From Cytobacillus citreus (GTDB taxonomy: Bacteria; Bacillota; Bacilli; Bacillales; Cytobacillaceae), in contig NZ_JAGYPM010000008.1 in NCBI RefSeq assembly GCF_018343665.1, positions 62,001 to 126,000 of the forward strand: a DNA stretch of 64,000 bases, read 5' to 3'. Below, piece by piece: positions 36,160 to 45,643 of the stretch (position 1 is the first letter of the stretch; each line of letters begins with the position of its first letter). The translations under genes were made by a program, and so were the position numbers. The notes under the pieces are model-generated. The model worked only from the letters and a program-made list of their open reading frames with translations, was not told the DNA's origin and made no database searches.

Positions 36160-36185
36160 ACCACCCTGCTTGTAAGCAAGGTGGT
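36160..36185 (-). terminator. Hairpin behind the two-domain GNAT gene
   Basis: ACCACC-C-TGCTT and AAGCA-A-GGTGGT form a strong stem; the minus-strand tail TTAAAAGTTT is only moderately T-rich. Confidence 0.55.
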
Positions 36186-36217
36186 CCTCAAGTAAACCAA
36201 TTATGATTAAAAGTACA

Positions 36218-37039
36218 CTATCCTTTTTTATAATAATCCTGAGAATGGTAAGATGTAAACCCACAGGATTCATATAGTTTTAATGCATGAGCATTCTTAG
36301 CTTCAACTTCTAGAAAAATCGGAAAGCCATCCTTATGTTCTTTTATGATGACGTTGGTTAATGCTTTTCGTCCGATTCCTTTTCCTTGGTATTCAGGGAA
36401 AATAGCAAACCCGTATATCCATGCCTCCCCGTTCGAATGGGAAACACGCATTTTTCCGACTGGATTTCCTGCTGACTCAATGATATAGAATTGTTCCATG
36501 TTTTCACGTTTGATTCTAACATTATAATCACGAGCCTCGTCTTCTTCAAAATGAAAGCATTGAACATCTAATTGAATTTCAGTTTCCAAGTCATTTGGAG
36601 TGGAATACCTCAAAATAACCTCTTCCTTATGGATTAGCTCTGTTTCTTCCCATCTCATCTGATGTTCCGAGAAAGAATAAGAACAAGGAATCGATTGCAA
36701 AAAGCCTTTCCCCGAATCTGAGCTTGATGGAGTATTTAAAAGAATTGTCTTAAACCCTCGTTCCTCCAACACTTTTTCCGCTTGATAGTAAAGTTGTGTA
36801 AATATTCCCTTTCGGCGATAATTCGGAGCTACCATACCACAAATCTCAACTTTATTTCCAAACCCATAAAGGCCGAGGAACCCGACTAACTCCCCATCCT
36901 CATAATGAAAAAAGTCATTCATTTCATTCGCTTCACGAGCTTGCAGCATATCCCAGTTTAATTTTAACTGAAAGGATTCACCTTCCTCACAAACACGCTG
37001 TAGCTCCTTGATCTCTGTTAACTGTTTTGTCGATAGCAA
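36218..37039 (-). CDS. Two-domain GNAT N-acetyltransferase
   Basis: The protein is about 273 residues with two GNAT folds. The first holds GMVAPNYRRKGIFTQLYYQA near 75 and the second holds AIFPEYQGKGIGRKALTNVI near 225, then KLYESCGF. The TTG at 37039 is chosen because GGGAGGGG lies just upstream; another TTG overlaps that site. Tandem GNAT proteins of this kind are common in Bacillus, and their substrates are mostly unknown. Confidence 0.8.
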   Translation of the reverse strand: MLSTKQLTEIKELQRVCEEGESFQLKLNWDMLQAREANEMNDFFHYEDGELVGFLGLYGFGNKVEICGMVAPNYRRKGIFTQLYYQAEKVLEERGFKTILLNTPSSSDSGKGFLQSIPCSYSFSEHQMRWEETELIHKEEVILRYSTPNDLETEIQLDVQCFHFEEDEARDYNVRIKRENMEQFYIIESAGNPVGKMRVSHSNGEAWIYGFAIFPEYQGKGIGRKALTNVIIKEHKDGFPIFLEVEAKNAHALKLYESCGFTSYHSQDYYKKG

Positions 37040-37107
37040 ACTTTCCCCTCCCAAAATACTTTATCACTATTAAACTATTTCTTTATTTTAAGAATAATTC
37101 CTGCTTT

Positions 37108-37992
37108 TCATCCATTCACTGTCTCTAATCTTTTTTCTTTTTTTGGAGAATAACTGATCCCTACAAACACTAGGAGAATACCGAGCAGTTGGTAGACATC
37201 AGGATAGTAATCCAAAACAATTACATCTAGTAAGATGGCAACAATTGGATCGATAAAGACTAAAATCGCAATGGTTTGGGCCTTTAATTCTCGTAAACTG
37301 CTGAAAAATAAATAGAATACAAATCCAGTATGAATAAACCCTGTAACAAGAATATTCAGCCAATTCCCAGTAGTAAGATGCATAAAATTTGAAAAATCCA
37401 CTAATGGAAGCAATAATAGGACACCCAAACTCGTTTGAATAACAGTTGTAGGCAACGGGTTAAGGATTTGAATTCCCTTTCCGGTAATTGATGTTAAGGC
37501 ATAGAATAATGCTGCTGCAAACGCCCAAAGAACACCAGTGGACAAAAATTCTGCTAAGGATGATTGTTGATGAATCCCTCCGACTAACAGTGTACCTAAA
37601 AAGCAAATAAAGAAAAATACTATTCCAGTTGCAGTTAATTTTTCTTTAAAGAGAAAAGATCCTAGGAGGAGCACAATAACAGGTGCTAAATGATAAATGG
37701 ATATAGCCACAGTAATAGGCATTAATTCAATAGAACGGAAGAAAAAGACCCAGTTTATGACAAGAAACACACCACAAAGTAAGGCAAGAACATACTCCCG
37801 GCGCGGAATAAAAATCTTTGGTTGGTGCTTTGTTTTTAGTGAACGAAACCCCCAAATGGCTCCTAAAAGAACACTTGCACAAAGGCAGCGTATAAATACT
37901 AATTCAATTGCTGGAAGACCTGTTTGTAATGAAAATAGACCGATTGAACCGAATAAAGCCATTGCGATGGCGAATTTTAGTTTTGCATACAT
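37108..37992 (-). CDS. EamA/DMT-family transporter
   Basis: The protein is 294 residues with ten predicted spans in two EamA repeats (IAMALFGSIGLFSLQTGLPA in the first, TGVLWAFAAALFYALTSITG starting the second). Family members export amino acids or other metabolites. An AGGAGG site precedes the ATG. The TrmB gene behind it on the chromosome is transcribed towards it and may regulate it. Confidence 0.88.
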   Translation of the reverse strand: MYAKLKFAIAMALFGSIGLFSLQTGLPAIELVFIRCLCASVLLGAIWGFRSLKTKHQPKIFIPRREYVLALLCGVFLVINWVFFFRSIELMPITVAISIYHLAPVIVLLLGSFLFKEKLTATGIVFFFICFLGTLLVGGIHQQSSLAEFLSTGVLWAFAAALFYALTSITGKGIQILNPLPTTVIQTSLGVLLLLPLVDFSNFMHLTTGNWLNILVTGFIHTGFVFYLFFSSLRELKAQTIAILVFIDPIVAILLDVIVLDYYPDVYQLLGILLVFVGISYSPKKEKRLETVNG

Positions 37993-38053
37993 GTGAATCC
38001 TCCTGCTTAGTTAGAACGATAACAACCATCATTTTTTTGTTAAAAAAACAGCT

Positions 38054-38866
38054 TTATGTTAAGCCGTTTTTCCCTGTCATGACTTGAATCAAGTCTTCTC
38101 TGCCCTTCCATAGTGCATCTAGTTTTTCAGGACCGTGCGCATTGATGAGCTCTTCGACCATGATGTCATGCCGAATGTATTCTGTCGCAATGAGAACTAG
38201 AGCAGGATCTGTTGACTTCACAGCCCATTCTGAACCTCTGTCACTAAATTTTGCAATCAGGGCTTCTTCTTCATCCCGAACTAGAATAGATAAATATCCT
38301 CCCATTCGTTTACTCACAATGTCTGGTGCCATATAGTTGTGATGATATGTGTGTCCCAACGTCATAGCTTCATCCCCAAATAAAACTGTAAAAATGGGGA
38401 TTGCTCCTTCCTTCTCTCGAATTGCTTTTTCTATGTCTTTCACTGCGGGAGACCAAATCGATAACCAGATCTCTTTTTTGGCAAGACGAATCATTGAAAG
38501 CATTTCTTGAACGATATGCTCATAATGGACAATTCTCGTTACCACATCAACTTTCTGATCACTTTCAAACATGGTGAGAGACGATTCTAGCCATTCTAAT
38601 GATGTATTCATCTCCTCTTTAAGACGAGAAAGCAGCTGTTTCGGCTCAACAGGTTTATAGACAATGGGATCAGAGGGAACCGTTTGTATGGCTCCTTTAT
38701 CAAGTAATTTTCCTAATACTTCATATATCATCGACCGAGGGACACCAGAGCGCTTACTTAATTCATAGCCAGTAACTGCTGGTGATTTCAGTAGACCTAT
38801 GTAAGCCTTACACTCATATTTCGAAAACCCATGTTTTTGCAATTCGATCATTGCTTTCTCTTCCAT
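38054..38866 (-). CDS. TrmB-family transcription regulator
   Basis: The protein is about 270 residues. The ATG at 38866 is chosen with AAGGAGAG upstream. The N-terminal winged helix is LQKHGFSKYECKAYIGLLKS and SGVPRSMIYEVLGKLLDKGA. A short coiled coil (LLSRLKEEMNTSLEWLESSL) and a phospholipase-D-like sensor domain (IRLAKKEIWLSIWSPAVKDI) follow. TrmB proteins often sense sugars; here the most likely target is the adjacent EamA transporter gene. Confidence 0.85.
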   Translation of the reverse strand: MEEKAMIELQKHGFSKYECKAYIGLLKSPAVTGYELSKRSGVPRSMIYEVLGKLLDKGAIQTVPSDPIVYKPVEPKQLLSRLKEEMNTSLEWLESSLTMFESDQKVDVVTRIVHYEHIVQEMLSMIRLAKKEIWLSIWSPAVKDIEKAIREKEGAIPIFTVLFGDEAMTLGHTYHHNYMAPDIVSKRMGGYLSILVRDEEEALIAKFSDRGSEWAVKSTDPALVLIATEYIRHDIMVEELINAHGPEKLDALWKGREDLIQVMTGKNGLT

Positions 38867-38963
38867 AAGTCTCTCCTTCATGGTAGTTATGTTAATAACC
38901 ACTATAATTCATTCATAATTGAATGTCTATAAAAAATCTGAAAATATCATTATTTCTTAATCG

Positions 38964-39839
38964 TTATATAATTCCATTAACAGTACTTTTCATCATATGG
39001 TCAAGCAAAGGCTTTACTGCTTCAAACTTGCGTTTTGGATAAATTATATAGCTTTGGATTAATGGGGGCTTTATTTTGGATCGAAAGCGGAGTGATGCAA
39101 GCTCACCTTGTTGGATGAGTGTATCAGCAATGGCAGCAGGCAGCAGTCCGATAAGATGATCACTTCGTAAATATTGAATATACAGGGAGGCATGATCCAC
39201 CTGTAAGGCAAACAATTGCTTTCCAATGCACTCTTCAAACCATTTTTTATAGCTAGGTCCCCAATCCATATGAATATAAGGCAATGTACTTAATGTACTG
39301 AGATCGATTTCTTCAGTAAAATGATGATCAGCTTTAGCAACAAGCTTAATCTCCTCTTTTTTAAACTCAATTACATCAATTTCAGCATGTGAAGGCGGGA
39401 TGTAGACAACGCCAAAATCAATGACACCATCAAGGATATGCTGAACGATATCCCATGAATGTCCGGTAATAAAACGAAGAGCCATTTTCGGGTTCTTTGC
39501 TTGAAAATCTTTCATAATTGGGAAAAGTAAATAATCCCATAATGAATGCAGGCTTCCTACGACTAATGAGCTTTCAAATCTTTCCTCCAAGTTGAGCTTT
39601 CTAGCCCCTTCGTCAACAAGCTCAACAATCCTCTTCGCATAGTCTAGCAGCTCCTTGCCAGCATTAGTCAGAAGAACCTGGCGATTATCTCTTTCAAACA
39701 GTTTTTTGCCAAGCGTTTGTTCCAGCGCTTTAATACGCATCGTTACGGTCGATTGTGATATATACATTAAATCGGCTGATTTCGTGAAGTTTTTCGTCTG
39801 GGCGACAGACAGAAAAGCACGAAGCTGTTGGATCTCCAT
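38964..39839 (-). CDS. LysR-family transcription regulator
   Basis: The protein is about 291 residues. The ATG at 39839 is preferred, since the earlier one overlaps AAGG. The N-terminal HTH is MEIQQLRAFLSVAQTKNFTK, then ISQSTVTMRIKALEQTLGKK; the substrate-binding domain follows. It is divergently transcribed from the MFS transporter gene with about 160 bp between, the classic LysR arrangement, so that transporter is its probable target. Confidence 0.9.
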   Translation of the reverse strand: MEIQQLRAFLSVAQTKNFTKSADLMYISQSTVTMRIKALEQTLGKKLFERDNRQVLLTNAGKELLDYAKRIVELVDEGARKLNLEERFESSLVVGSLHSLWDYLLFPIMKDFQAKNPKMALRFITGHSWDIVQHILDGVIDFGVVYIPPSHAEIDVIEFKKEEIKLVAKADHHFTEEIDLSTLSTLPYIHMDWGPSYKKWFEECIGKQLFALQVDHASLYIQYLRSDHLIGLLPAAIADTLIQQGELASLRFRSKIKPPLIQSYIIYPKRKFEAVKPLLDHMMKSTVNGII

Positions 39840-40001
39840 TTTACCCATCCTTACGATTAGTTTTTTAAATCAATACCATTCTAATTATTCGTTATACAAA
39901 TGGCAAATACGTTGATAAACTAAAAAAACGAAGCAGCATGGCTTCTTGAACTTATATTGCTATTTGATATTGATATTGATTTTGAAAAAAGGTGGAACAG
40001 C

Positions 40002-41171
40002 ATGAAGGCAATACGATTATTATTAGTAAACTCATTTCTCATGAATGTTAGTTTTTTCGCTTTTATTCCTTTTTTATCTGCTTATATTACTGGAAGCTTA
40101 GCACTTTCTGCTGGAATTGCTGGTCTCGTCTTGATGATCCGGCAATTAACACAGCAAGGAACATCATTTTTATCAGGGATACTGGGAGATCGCTTTGATT
40201 ACAGATTGATGATTAGTACCGGTATGGTTTTACGCGGAGCAGGCTTTCTATTGTTTGCCATTTGCACAACACCGCTTGAGTTAATTGCTGCGGCCATTAT
40301 TACTGGTTTAGGAGGGTCATTATTCGAGCCAACAAGTAAAGCGGCATTATCTATCTTTACTCCGCCTGCAAAACGCGGCGATGTTTTTGCTCTAGATAAG
40401 ATCGTACGCCACTCGGGGATCATTTGTGCAGGAATTTTGGGTGGGGTTTTATTACAGCTGGATTTTTTCTACTCTTCCCTCGTATGCGGTGGAATTTTCA
40501 TTTTCAGCGGGGTGATTACCTTTATGAATCTTCCTAATGAAAAAGTCGCAGTTCCGAAGCAATCCCTTGCTGATTCTTGGGAAAAAGTGAAATCAGATCG
40601 GTTGTTTATCTTTTTTACGATCAGCATGATCGGGTTTTGGTTCATGTTTATGCAATTGTATTTAACTATTCCTCTGCATGCTGCAAAGGTATTCAATAGC
40701 CCCACTTTTGTCTCAAGTCTATTTATTGTATATGGAGTGATTGTTGTTTTTCTTCAATATCCCCTGCAAAAATGGACAAGAAGGTTTCAGAGGCTATCTG
40801 CTATTAAAATGGGCATGAGCATTATGGGAGCAGGAATGCTGCTTATTGGAATATCTACTAGCATTCTATTATTTTGGGCGGGATTTTGTATATATGCGCT
40901 TGGCATTATGCTTGTAGAACCAACATCATATGAATACACAGCAGAAATAGCCCCTCCTCAATTTTCTGCCAGCTATTTCGGGTTTGCCCTTCTTGCAATG
41001 GCAGTTGGCGGCGGAATTAGTCAAGGAGCTGGCGGATGGATGTATGAGCATATGCCTCAAGTAAATTGGCTAATTGGGGCACTAGCTGGAATCAGCTCAG
41101 CCTTATGTATTCACGTACTGCAAGGATGGAACAAGAGGGCTGGTTACAGAAGGAAATATAGCGTCAGATAA
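40002..41171 (+). CDS. MFS transporter (DHA1-like drug/metabolite efflux)
   Basis: The protein is 389 residues with 12 predicted spans and starts at MKAIRLLLVNSFLMN behind AAGGTGG; fifteen upstream codons lack a ribosome site. The loop 2-3 motif GILGDRFDYRLMISTGMVLR is the MFS motif A. It is divergent from the LysR gene. The substrate is unknown; multidrug or metabolite export is typical of this subfamily. Confidence 0.87.
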   Translation: MKAIRLLLVNSFLMNVSFFAFIPFLSAYITGSLALSAGIAGLVLMIRQLTQQGTSFLSGILGDRFDYRLMISTGMVLRGAGFLLFAICTTPLELIAAAIITGLGGSLFEPTSKAALSIFTPPAKRGDVFALDKIVRHSGIICAGILGGVLLQLDFFYSSLVCGGIFIFSGVITFMNLPNEKVAVPKQSLADSWEKVKSDRLFIFFTISMIGFWFMFMQLYLTIPLHAAKVFNSPTFVSSLFIVYGVIVVFLQYPLQKWTRRFQRLSAIKMGMSIMGAGMLLIGISTSILLFWAGFCIYALGIMLVEPTSYEYTAEIAPPQFSASYFGFALLAMAVGGGISQGAGGWMYEHMPQVNWLIGALAGISSALCIHVLQGWNKRAGYRRKYSVR

Positions 41172-41192
41172 TAACATTCTGTACAGAGTAAA

Positions 41193-41254
41193 TAGAAAAT
41201 CCCCTATAATTGATAGAAGTGCAAAAAACTATAATCAAAACGGGGGATTTTCTA
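41193..41254 (+). terminator. Terminator of the MFS gene
   Basis: TAGAAAATCCCC and GGGGGATTTTCTA arms enclose a ~37-nt loop and are followed by TTATT. Confidence 0.65.
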
Positions 41255-41304
41255 TTATTAACGGTTGCTCAGGTTCAGTACTTTCCGTAGCACCCAAATT
41301 CTGT

Positions 41305-42156
41305 TCAACACGAGCTAGATTTGTCTCCCATTACAAGAGAAGTACAAGTTTTTGGGAAATCATACGGGATAAACTGTTGGTAATCTATTGGGAAAATATC
41401 TGCATCTAGGAACTTTGTATAAGGTGTATCAATTGGTTTTAAATCACTATCAAGTTGTGTTTTTAGGTAATCAACTATAGCTGTTCCGATATATCTTCCC
41501 AATTTTAGTCCTTCGTTATTATCTGCCGGAAAATGAACTCCTGCATATAATCGACTAAGCGCATTGTCATCAGCTATTTTTCTAAGTTTCTTTGCTTCTT
41601 TTGGGAAAAAATAGCTTAGTACGACTTCTGTACATCCTGACATGCTGGCATGACCAGATGGATAAGTTGGAAAACGCGGAGTGCACAATAATGTTCTCAT
41701 CGTTTGATCATATTGGTTTGGCCTTGCTACATCCCATGGATATTTTAAAGCCCACACTACGATCATTGTATCATTTATAGCAGCCTGTACAGCTGCTAAT
41801 ATCCTTCCAGCATGCAAAGGGTTAACTCCATAAGTATCAATTAAGCGATCAATAACCGGTGTCCATTGTTTAGTAGGGACCCCTGTTCCATAATATATAC
41901 CAATATTTTTTTGAGTGGGAGTAAGATTCTTTAGCGTATTTTGGACAATACGTAACTCTTTATCGAAATTAATTAAGTTGGGATGTTTTATAGGAAGTCT
42001 CATTTTCCAACCGTTCGGATCAAGGAAGTTTCCATTTTTGTCTCGCTTTAAATAAATTAGTGACCACGAGCCAGCCAAAGGAGTAACCGGATTATTAGGT
42101 GGTTTCGACTCCCCTGCATACGGTATCTCTGTCCAGCGTAAATATTCTTTTCCCAC
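41305..42156 (-). CDS. PAP2 / vanadium-haloperoxidase-fold phosphatase-like protein
   Basis: The protein is 283 residues. The three phosphate/vanadate pocket motifs are present: KYPWDVARP (Lys and Arg), PTYPSGHAS (Ser-Gly-His) and SRLYAGVHFPADN (Arg, His, Asp). There is no signal peptide or membrane span, which favours the soluble haloperoxidase-like subgroup over lipid phosphatases. A C-terminal SSSC is noted. It stands alone, and the 130 bp behind it only hold the terminator of the neighbouring MFS gene. Confidence 0.8.
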   Translation of the reverse strand: MGKEYLRWTEIPYAGESKPPNNPVTPLAGSWSLIYLKRDKNGNFLDPNGWKMRLPIKHPNLINFDKELRIVQNTLKNLTPTQKNIGIYYGTGVPTKQWTPVIDRLIDTYGVNPLHAGRILAAVQAAINDTMIVVWALKYPWDVARPNQYDQTMRTLLCTPRFPTYPSGHASMSGCTEVVLSYFFPKEAKKLRKIADDNALSRLYAGVHFPADNNEGLKLGRYIGTAIVDYLKTQLDSDLKPIDTPYTKFLDADIFPIDYQQFIPYDFPKTCTSLVMGDKSSSC

Positions 42157-42319
42157 AATATCACACCTCTATTTCTTCATTATTCATCAGTAGCTTTTGC
42201 AGTAATTTAATCGAAATTAATTGAATACTATTACTTGTCCTACACTGCTGATAACTTATTTTATGAAAGAAAAAATGTTGTGATTGGACTTTTGGTTGGA
42301 GTCTATCTTATTCTCAAAA

Positions 42320-42356
42320 AAAAGAGTGGTAAATGATATCATTTGCCCTTTTTTCT
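42320..42356. terminator. Intergenic hairpin with T run
   Basis: GGTAAATGAT and ATCATTTGCC form a palindromic stem flanked by AAAAAAAAGAG and CTTTTTTCTC, a bidirectional terminator shape. It stands between the PAP2 gene and ctaB. Confidence 0.6.
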
Positions 42357-42547
42357 CTCCTCCTGAGTTAATCTTCGTCTAATCATCCTTCTTCCCCGCT
42401 CCCTTGACAAGCATACCTTATAGCTTTAACATACCAAATAGTATATAAATTAATAAATGATATTTATGTCAAAAATAACCTTAAATACTATTAATCTGGA
42501 TTGAAGCACGATTATTATAGATTGTCTAGTAAAGGAAGATAGTAATA

Positions 42548-43465
42548 ATGCGAAGGCAAAAAAACCCCACCCCACCGGAACAGACTATGTCAAATATTTT
42601 GGCACAAACCGTCAAAACCGGAATCATTAAATCAAACCTTTTTCCGATGTTTGCTGGATTAACATTGGCATTATACACATATAGGTTTAGCTTGCTTGAG
42701 AAGCTTCCCGAAATTATTTTCGCTTTGATTGGTTCCATTTTAGTAATGGGCGCTGCTGGGGCTTTTAACAATCTATATGACCGAGATATAGATTCCATAA
42801 TGGAAAGGACGAAAAATAGACCAACTGTAACTGGAGAAATAAAGCCTAAAACAGTATTATGGCTTGCTATTTTCATGTCTATCTTTGGAATAGCAGCTCT
42901 TTCATTAGCAACTCCTCTAGCAGCATTTCTAGGGTTTCTAGGATTGTTTTTTTATGTTGTCCCGTATACGATGTGGAGTAAAAGAAGAACCATTTATAAC
43001 ACGGAGATTGGAAGTATTTCTGGAGCAATGCCGCCTCTCATAGGTTGGGCTGCTATATATCCAGACATCACACATCCTGCTATTCTTGGCCTATTTATCA
43101 TTACTGTTATTTGGCAGATGCCTCATTTCTATGCTATAGCGATTCGCAAGCACGCTGAATATAAAGCTGCGAAGGTACCTATGCTTCCAGTAGTTAAAGG
43201 TGTTAGAAGGACATATATACAGACTAATATTTATTTAATCATTCTAATTGCGATAAGCTTCCTTTTAGGGTCTTTAAGCCTTGGCCTTATGATCGTAGCA
43301 CTTCTTTTGAGCATTTCCTGGCTTATTTTAAGTGTGTTTGGCTATAAAAAGATGGATTCAGAAAAATGGGCAAAATCAATGTTCGTTTTTTCCCTCCTTC
43401 ATATGACGATCCTTTTTTCTACTGTCATTATCTACTCTCTAGTGGGGATTATTTTTGAATTGTAA
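42548..43465 (+). CDS. ctaB: Protoheme IX farnesyltransferase (heme O synthase)
   Basis: The protein is 305 residues with about nine membrane spans. UbiA-family motifs are NNLYDRDIDSIMERTKNRPT (the Asp-rich prenyl-diphosphate site) and YTMWSKRRTIYNTEIGSISG. It converts heme B to heme O for cytochrome oxidase. AAGGAAG precedes the ATG. It is not next to ctaA or cytochrome oxidase genes, so it could be an extra copy. The surroundings give no co-transcribed partner. Confidence 0.93.
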   Translation: MRRQKNPTPPEQTMSNILAQTVKTGIIKSNLFPMFAGLTLALYTYRFSLLEKLPEIIFALIGSILVMGAAGAFNNLYDRDIDSIMERTKNRPTVTGEIKPKTVLWLAIFMSIFGIAALSLATPLAAFLGFLGLFFYVVPYTMWSKRRTIYNTEIGSISGAMPPLIGWAAIYPDITHPAILGLFIITVIWQMPHFYAIAIRKHAEYKAAKVPMLPVVKGVRRTYIQTNIYLIILIAISFLLGSLSLGLMIVALLLSISWLILSVFGYKKMDSEKWAKSMFVFSLLHMTILFSTVIIYSLVGIIFEL

Positions 43466-43539
43466 GAATGTTGATGATTTTTTAACAGCTTAATGCATGT
43501 GTATTTGATTTTTTTGATCAAATTTTATTTCAAATCCTT

Positions 43540-43554
43540 AATAAAGCCTGTCTA
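43540..43554 (+). repeat. Left inverted repeat bracketing the ABC-exporter island
   Basis: AATAAAGCCTGTCTA is repeated perfectly in inverted orientation at 48627-48641. Looser similarity extends about 20 bp inward with one gap. No target duplication is seen. Confidence 0.5.
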
Positions 43555-43639
43555 TTATGTAAAATTAAAGACAAGTGAATGTATGAATTTATTATGATAA
43601 TAATAACTTGTCTTTAATGTCACACATAATATAAAAATT

Positions 43640-43675
43640 AGTACATCACTTATATATAGTGGTGTACTTTTTTTA
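43640..43675 (+). terminator. Terminator downstream of ctaB
   Basis: AGTACATCACT and AGTGGTGTACT (one G-T) surround TATATAT and are followed by seven T. A second stem lies just before it at 43566-43616 (TTAAAGACAAGT / ACTTGTCTTTA). Between 43690 and 44230 I see only AT-rich DNA, an imperfect hairpin near 43850-43895 and a short coding-like scrap without a start. Confidence 0.75.
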
Positions 43676-44279
43676 CTACTACAACATGAAGTGAAAATAT
43701 TGCAACTACAATGGTTGATACTTGCAGAACAATACATTGCAGAAAACAATTCAAAGTGGGTGGCAAATCATTTTGAATTGTTTAAGGGATGTTGATTTAA
43801 AATAAAGTTTGATCAAAAACCCCTTACAATCCTATTTTTACGGTAAATAAAAAGAATCCATTTTAAAAAAGATTGATCAAAATGGATGGATTCTTCTTCA
43901 GTAGATTTAAGTTTGATTTTTATAAAAAAGTTTGATTGATTCATTATCTAGCTATGTTGTTCAACAATACGATCGCGCCCGTTTCTTGAACAACCAAGAT
44001 TCACTTTTTGAAATTCAATCAAAATATTTATCCCTAAATGCAAATATCAGTTCTGTCTCACAAACTGATATTTTAAAATCCTGTCTTTACAATTAGATGA
44101 TTATAGAGTTTTTAACCTATATAAGATTATTATCTTGTTAAATACAAAATCATTAGGATGAATTCATTAATTACAAAATAAATATTCATATTTTTAAAAC
44201 TATTCAATAAATACACTTGTTAATAAAATGGTATTAATGTAATATATTAGCAGAATTCAATATTTTGAAGAGGGGTTTT

Positions 44280-44610
44280 ATGAAAAGGAAAATTTTTAAT
44301 ATTATCTTTGTTTTTACACTATCAGTAACAGGAGTGTTTTGGTGTATTACTGCACAAGCTTCTGCATCCGAGAATCTAACCCTACAAGAAGTAGCTCCAG
44401 ATACTATTTTTGTTGAGGGATTATACTATTATGGACAAGAAAAACATTACTTTTATTCGACCTCAGCATACGGAGAGGTATATCGAGGATATGTAAGTAA
44501 GTAAGTATGTTACTATGGGAGATTATGGTTTATATAGAGGAACCCTTTATAGAGACCCACTTCCATATCCAACACCATTCTTGCCTTCGGATGTGCCCAG
44601 TCAATATTAA
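44280..44610 (+). pseudogene. Small secreted protein interrupted at a GTAA tetranucleotide tract
   Basis: The first frame (44280-44504) encodes a signal peptide (MKRKIFNIIFVFTLSVTGVF then CITAQASASE) and mature sequence ending AYGEVYRGYVSK and stop. The stop lies in three GTAA units (44493-44504). Removing one unit restores the frame to 44610, adding YVTMGDYGLYRGTLYRDPLP and YPTPFLPSDVPSQY, which repeats the YRG-type aromatic pattern. The intact product would be about 108 residues. It could be phase-variable or simply inactivated. GAAGAGGGG precedes the ATG. It lies before an ABC exporter, but a terminator separates them. The family is unknown. Confidence 0.65.
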
Positions 44611-44642
44611 TATGTTGACAGTTAAATTAAAATAAAAAAATT

Positions 44643-44708
44643 AAGTTATACCTATAAAACTTGCAAGCCTCACTTCCAAGTATATACTGGTATAACTTCT
44701 TTTTTTTC
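44643..44708 (+). terminator. Terminator behind the small secreted gene
   Basis: AAGTTATACC and GGTATAACTT arms with a 36-nt loop are followed by eight T. Confidence 0.75.
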
Positions 44709-44764
44709 CTAACTGGCTGCTAATTACCATAGAATATGTAAATTATCATTTTAGGAGGTTAAGA

Positions 44765-45643
44765 ATGATTCTATCATTAAAAGGAATTTATAAGTCATTT
44801 GGAAAGTCTACAGTGTTGAAAAATATTTCATTGGACATTGACATTCCTAAAATTTTAGCTTTGGTGGGGCCAAATGGATCCGGCAAATCTACATTATTAA
44901 ATATCATTAATAATTTGGTAATCCCTGATCAAGGCGAAATTACCATTTTAAATAAATCTAATAAAGACACAAGTATATTTAAAGAGGTTTCTTATATGCA
45001 GGATAATTCGGTCCTATACCATTACCTGACAGGATACGATCATCTCCAATTTATTGCCAATATTCAAGGTCTTTCAAAAAAGGATATTGTAAGCACGGCG
45101 GAAAGAATGGGTATAACAGGATATTTACATAAAAAGGTCGGTCACTATTCTTTGGGTATGAAACAGCATTTATTAATTGCTATGGCGATTGTTAACGATC
45201 CCAAATTGCTCATTTTAGATGAACCATTAAACGGACTTGATCCTACAAGCGCGATCAAAATTAGAAAACTACTGCTTGAGTTATATAATGAAGAAAAGGC
45301 GATAATTGTTTCATCCCATAATCTTTCGGAAATAGATCATATTACATCTCACGTCGTATTCCTAAAGGACGGACATATCATTGAAGAAGATATCAAACAA
45401 TATGAATATTATTTTTATTTATTCAGTGTTGATAAGCTAGAAAGGGCAAAAGACATATTAAAAAGGAATGATATCGCCTTTGATTTAATGGATGGAAAAA
45501 TAAAACTAGATCATCTATTTTCATTACAGGATATCGCTCAAAAACTAGGAAATGAACAAGTGGTTATACTAGATATCGAGAAAATAAGGTTGGGTACGGA
45601 AAATAGGTACAAAAAAATCTTTGCAAAGGAAGTCCAATCATGA
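44765..45643 (+). CDS. ABC exporter ATP-binding protein
   Basis: The protein is 292 residues. Walker A is GPNGSGKST near residue 38, the signature is a variant YSLGMKQH (LSLGM type) and Walker B is LLILDEPLNGLDP. This is the CcmA/NatA-type subfamily that powers ABC-2 exporters. AGGAGG precedes the ATG. Its end overlaps the permease gene by four bases (ATGA). Export of a peptide, lipid or antibiotic is plausible. The neighbouring small secreted protein may be related to it. Confidence 0.9.
   Translation: MILSLKGIYKSFGKSTVLKNISLDIDIPKILALVGPNGSGKSTLLNIINNLVIPDQGEITILNKSNKDTSIFKEVSYMQDNSVLYHYLTGYDHLQFIANIQGLSKKDIVSTAERMGITGYLHKKVGHYSLGMKQHLLIAMAIVNDPKLLILDEPLNGLDPTSAIKIRKLLLELYNEEKAIIVSSHNLSEIDHITSHVVFLKDGHIIEEDIKQYEYYFYLFSVDKLERAKDILKRNDIAFDLMDGKIKLDHLFSLQDIAQKLGNEQVVILDIEKIRLGTENRYKKIFAKEVQS

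Noticed and set aside
41305..42156. Membrane lipid phosphatase (PAP2) of the undecaprenyl-phosphate type
   Set aside because: No membrane spans are visible; the three phosphate-site motifs fit the soluble haloperoxidase-like branch.
43555..43749. A 64-codon minus-strand frame in the gap after ctaB
   Set aside because: It spans a terminator and hairpins and has a Ser/Cys-rich composition; no start signal.
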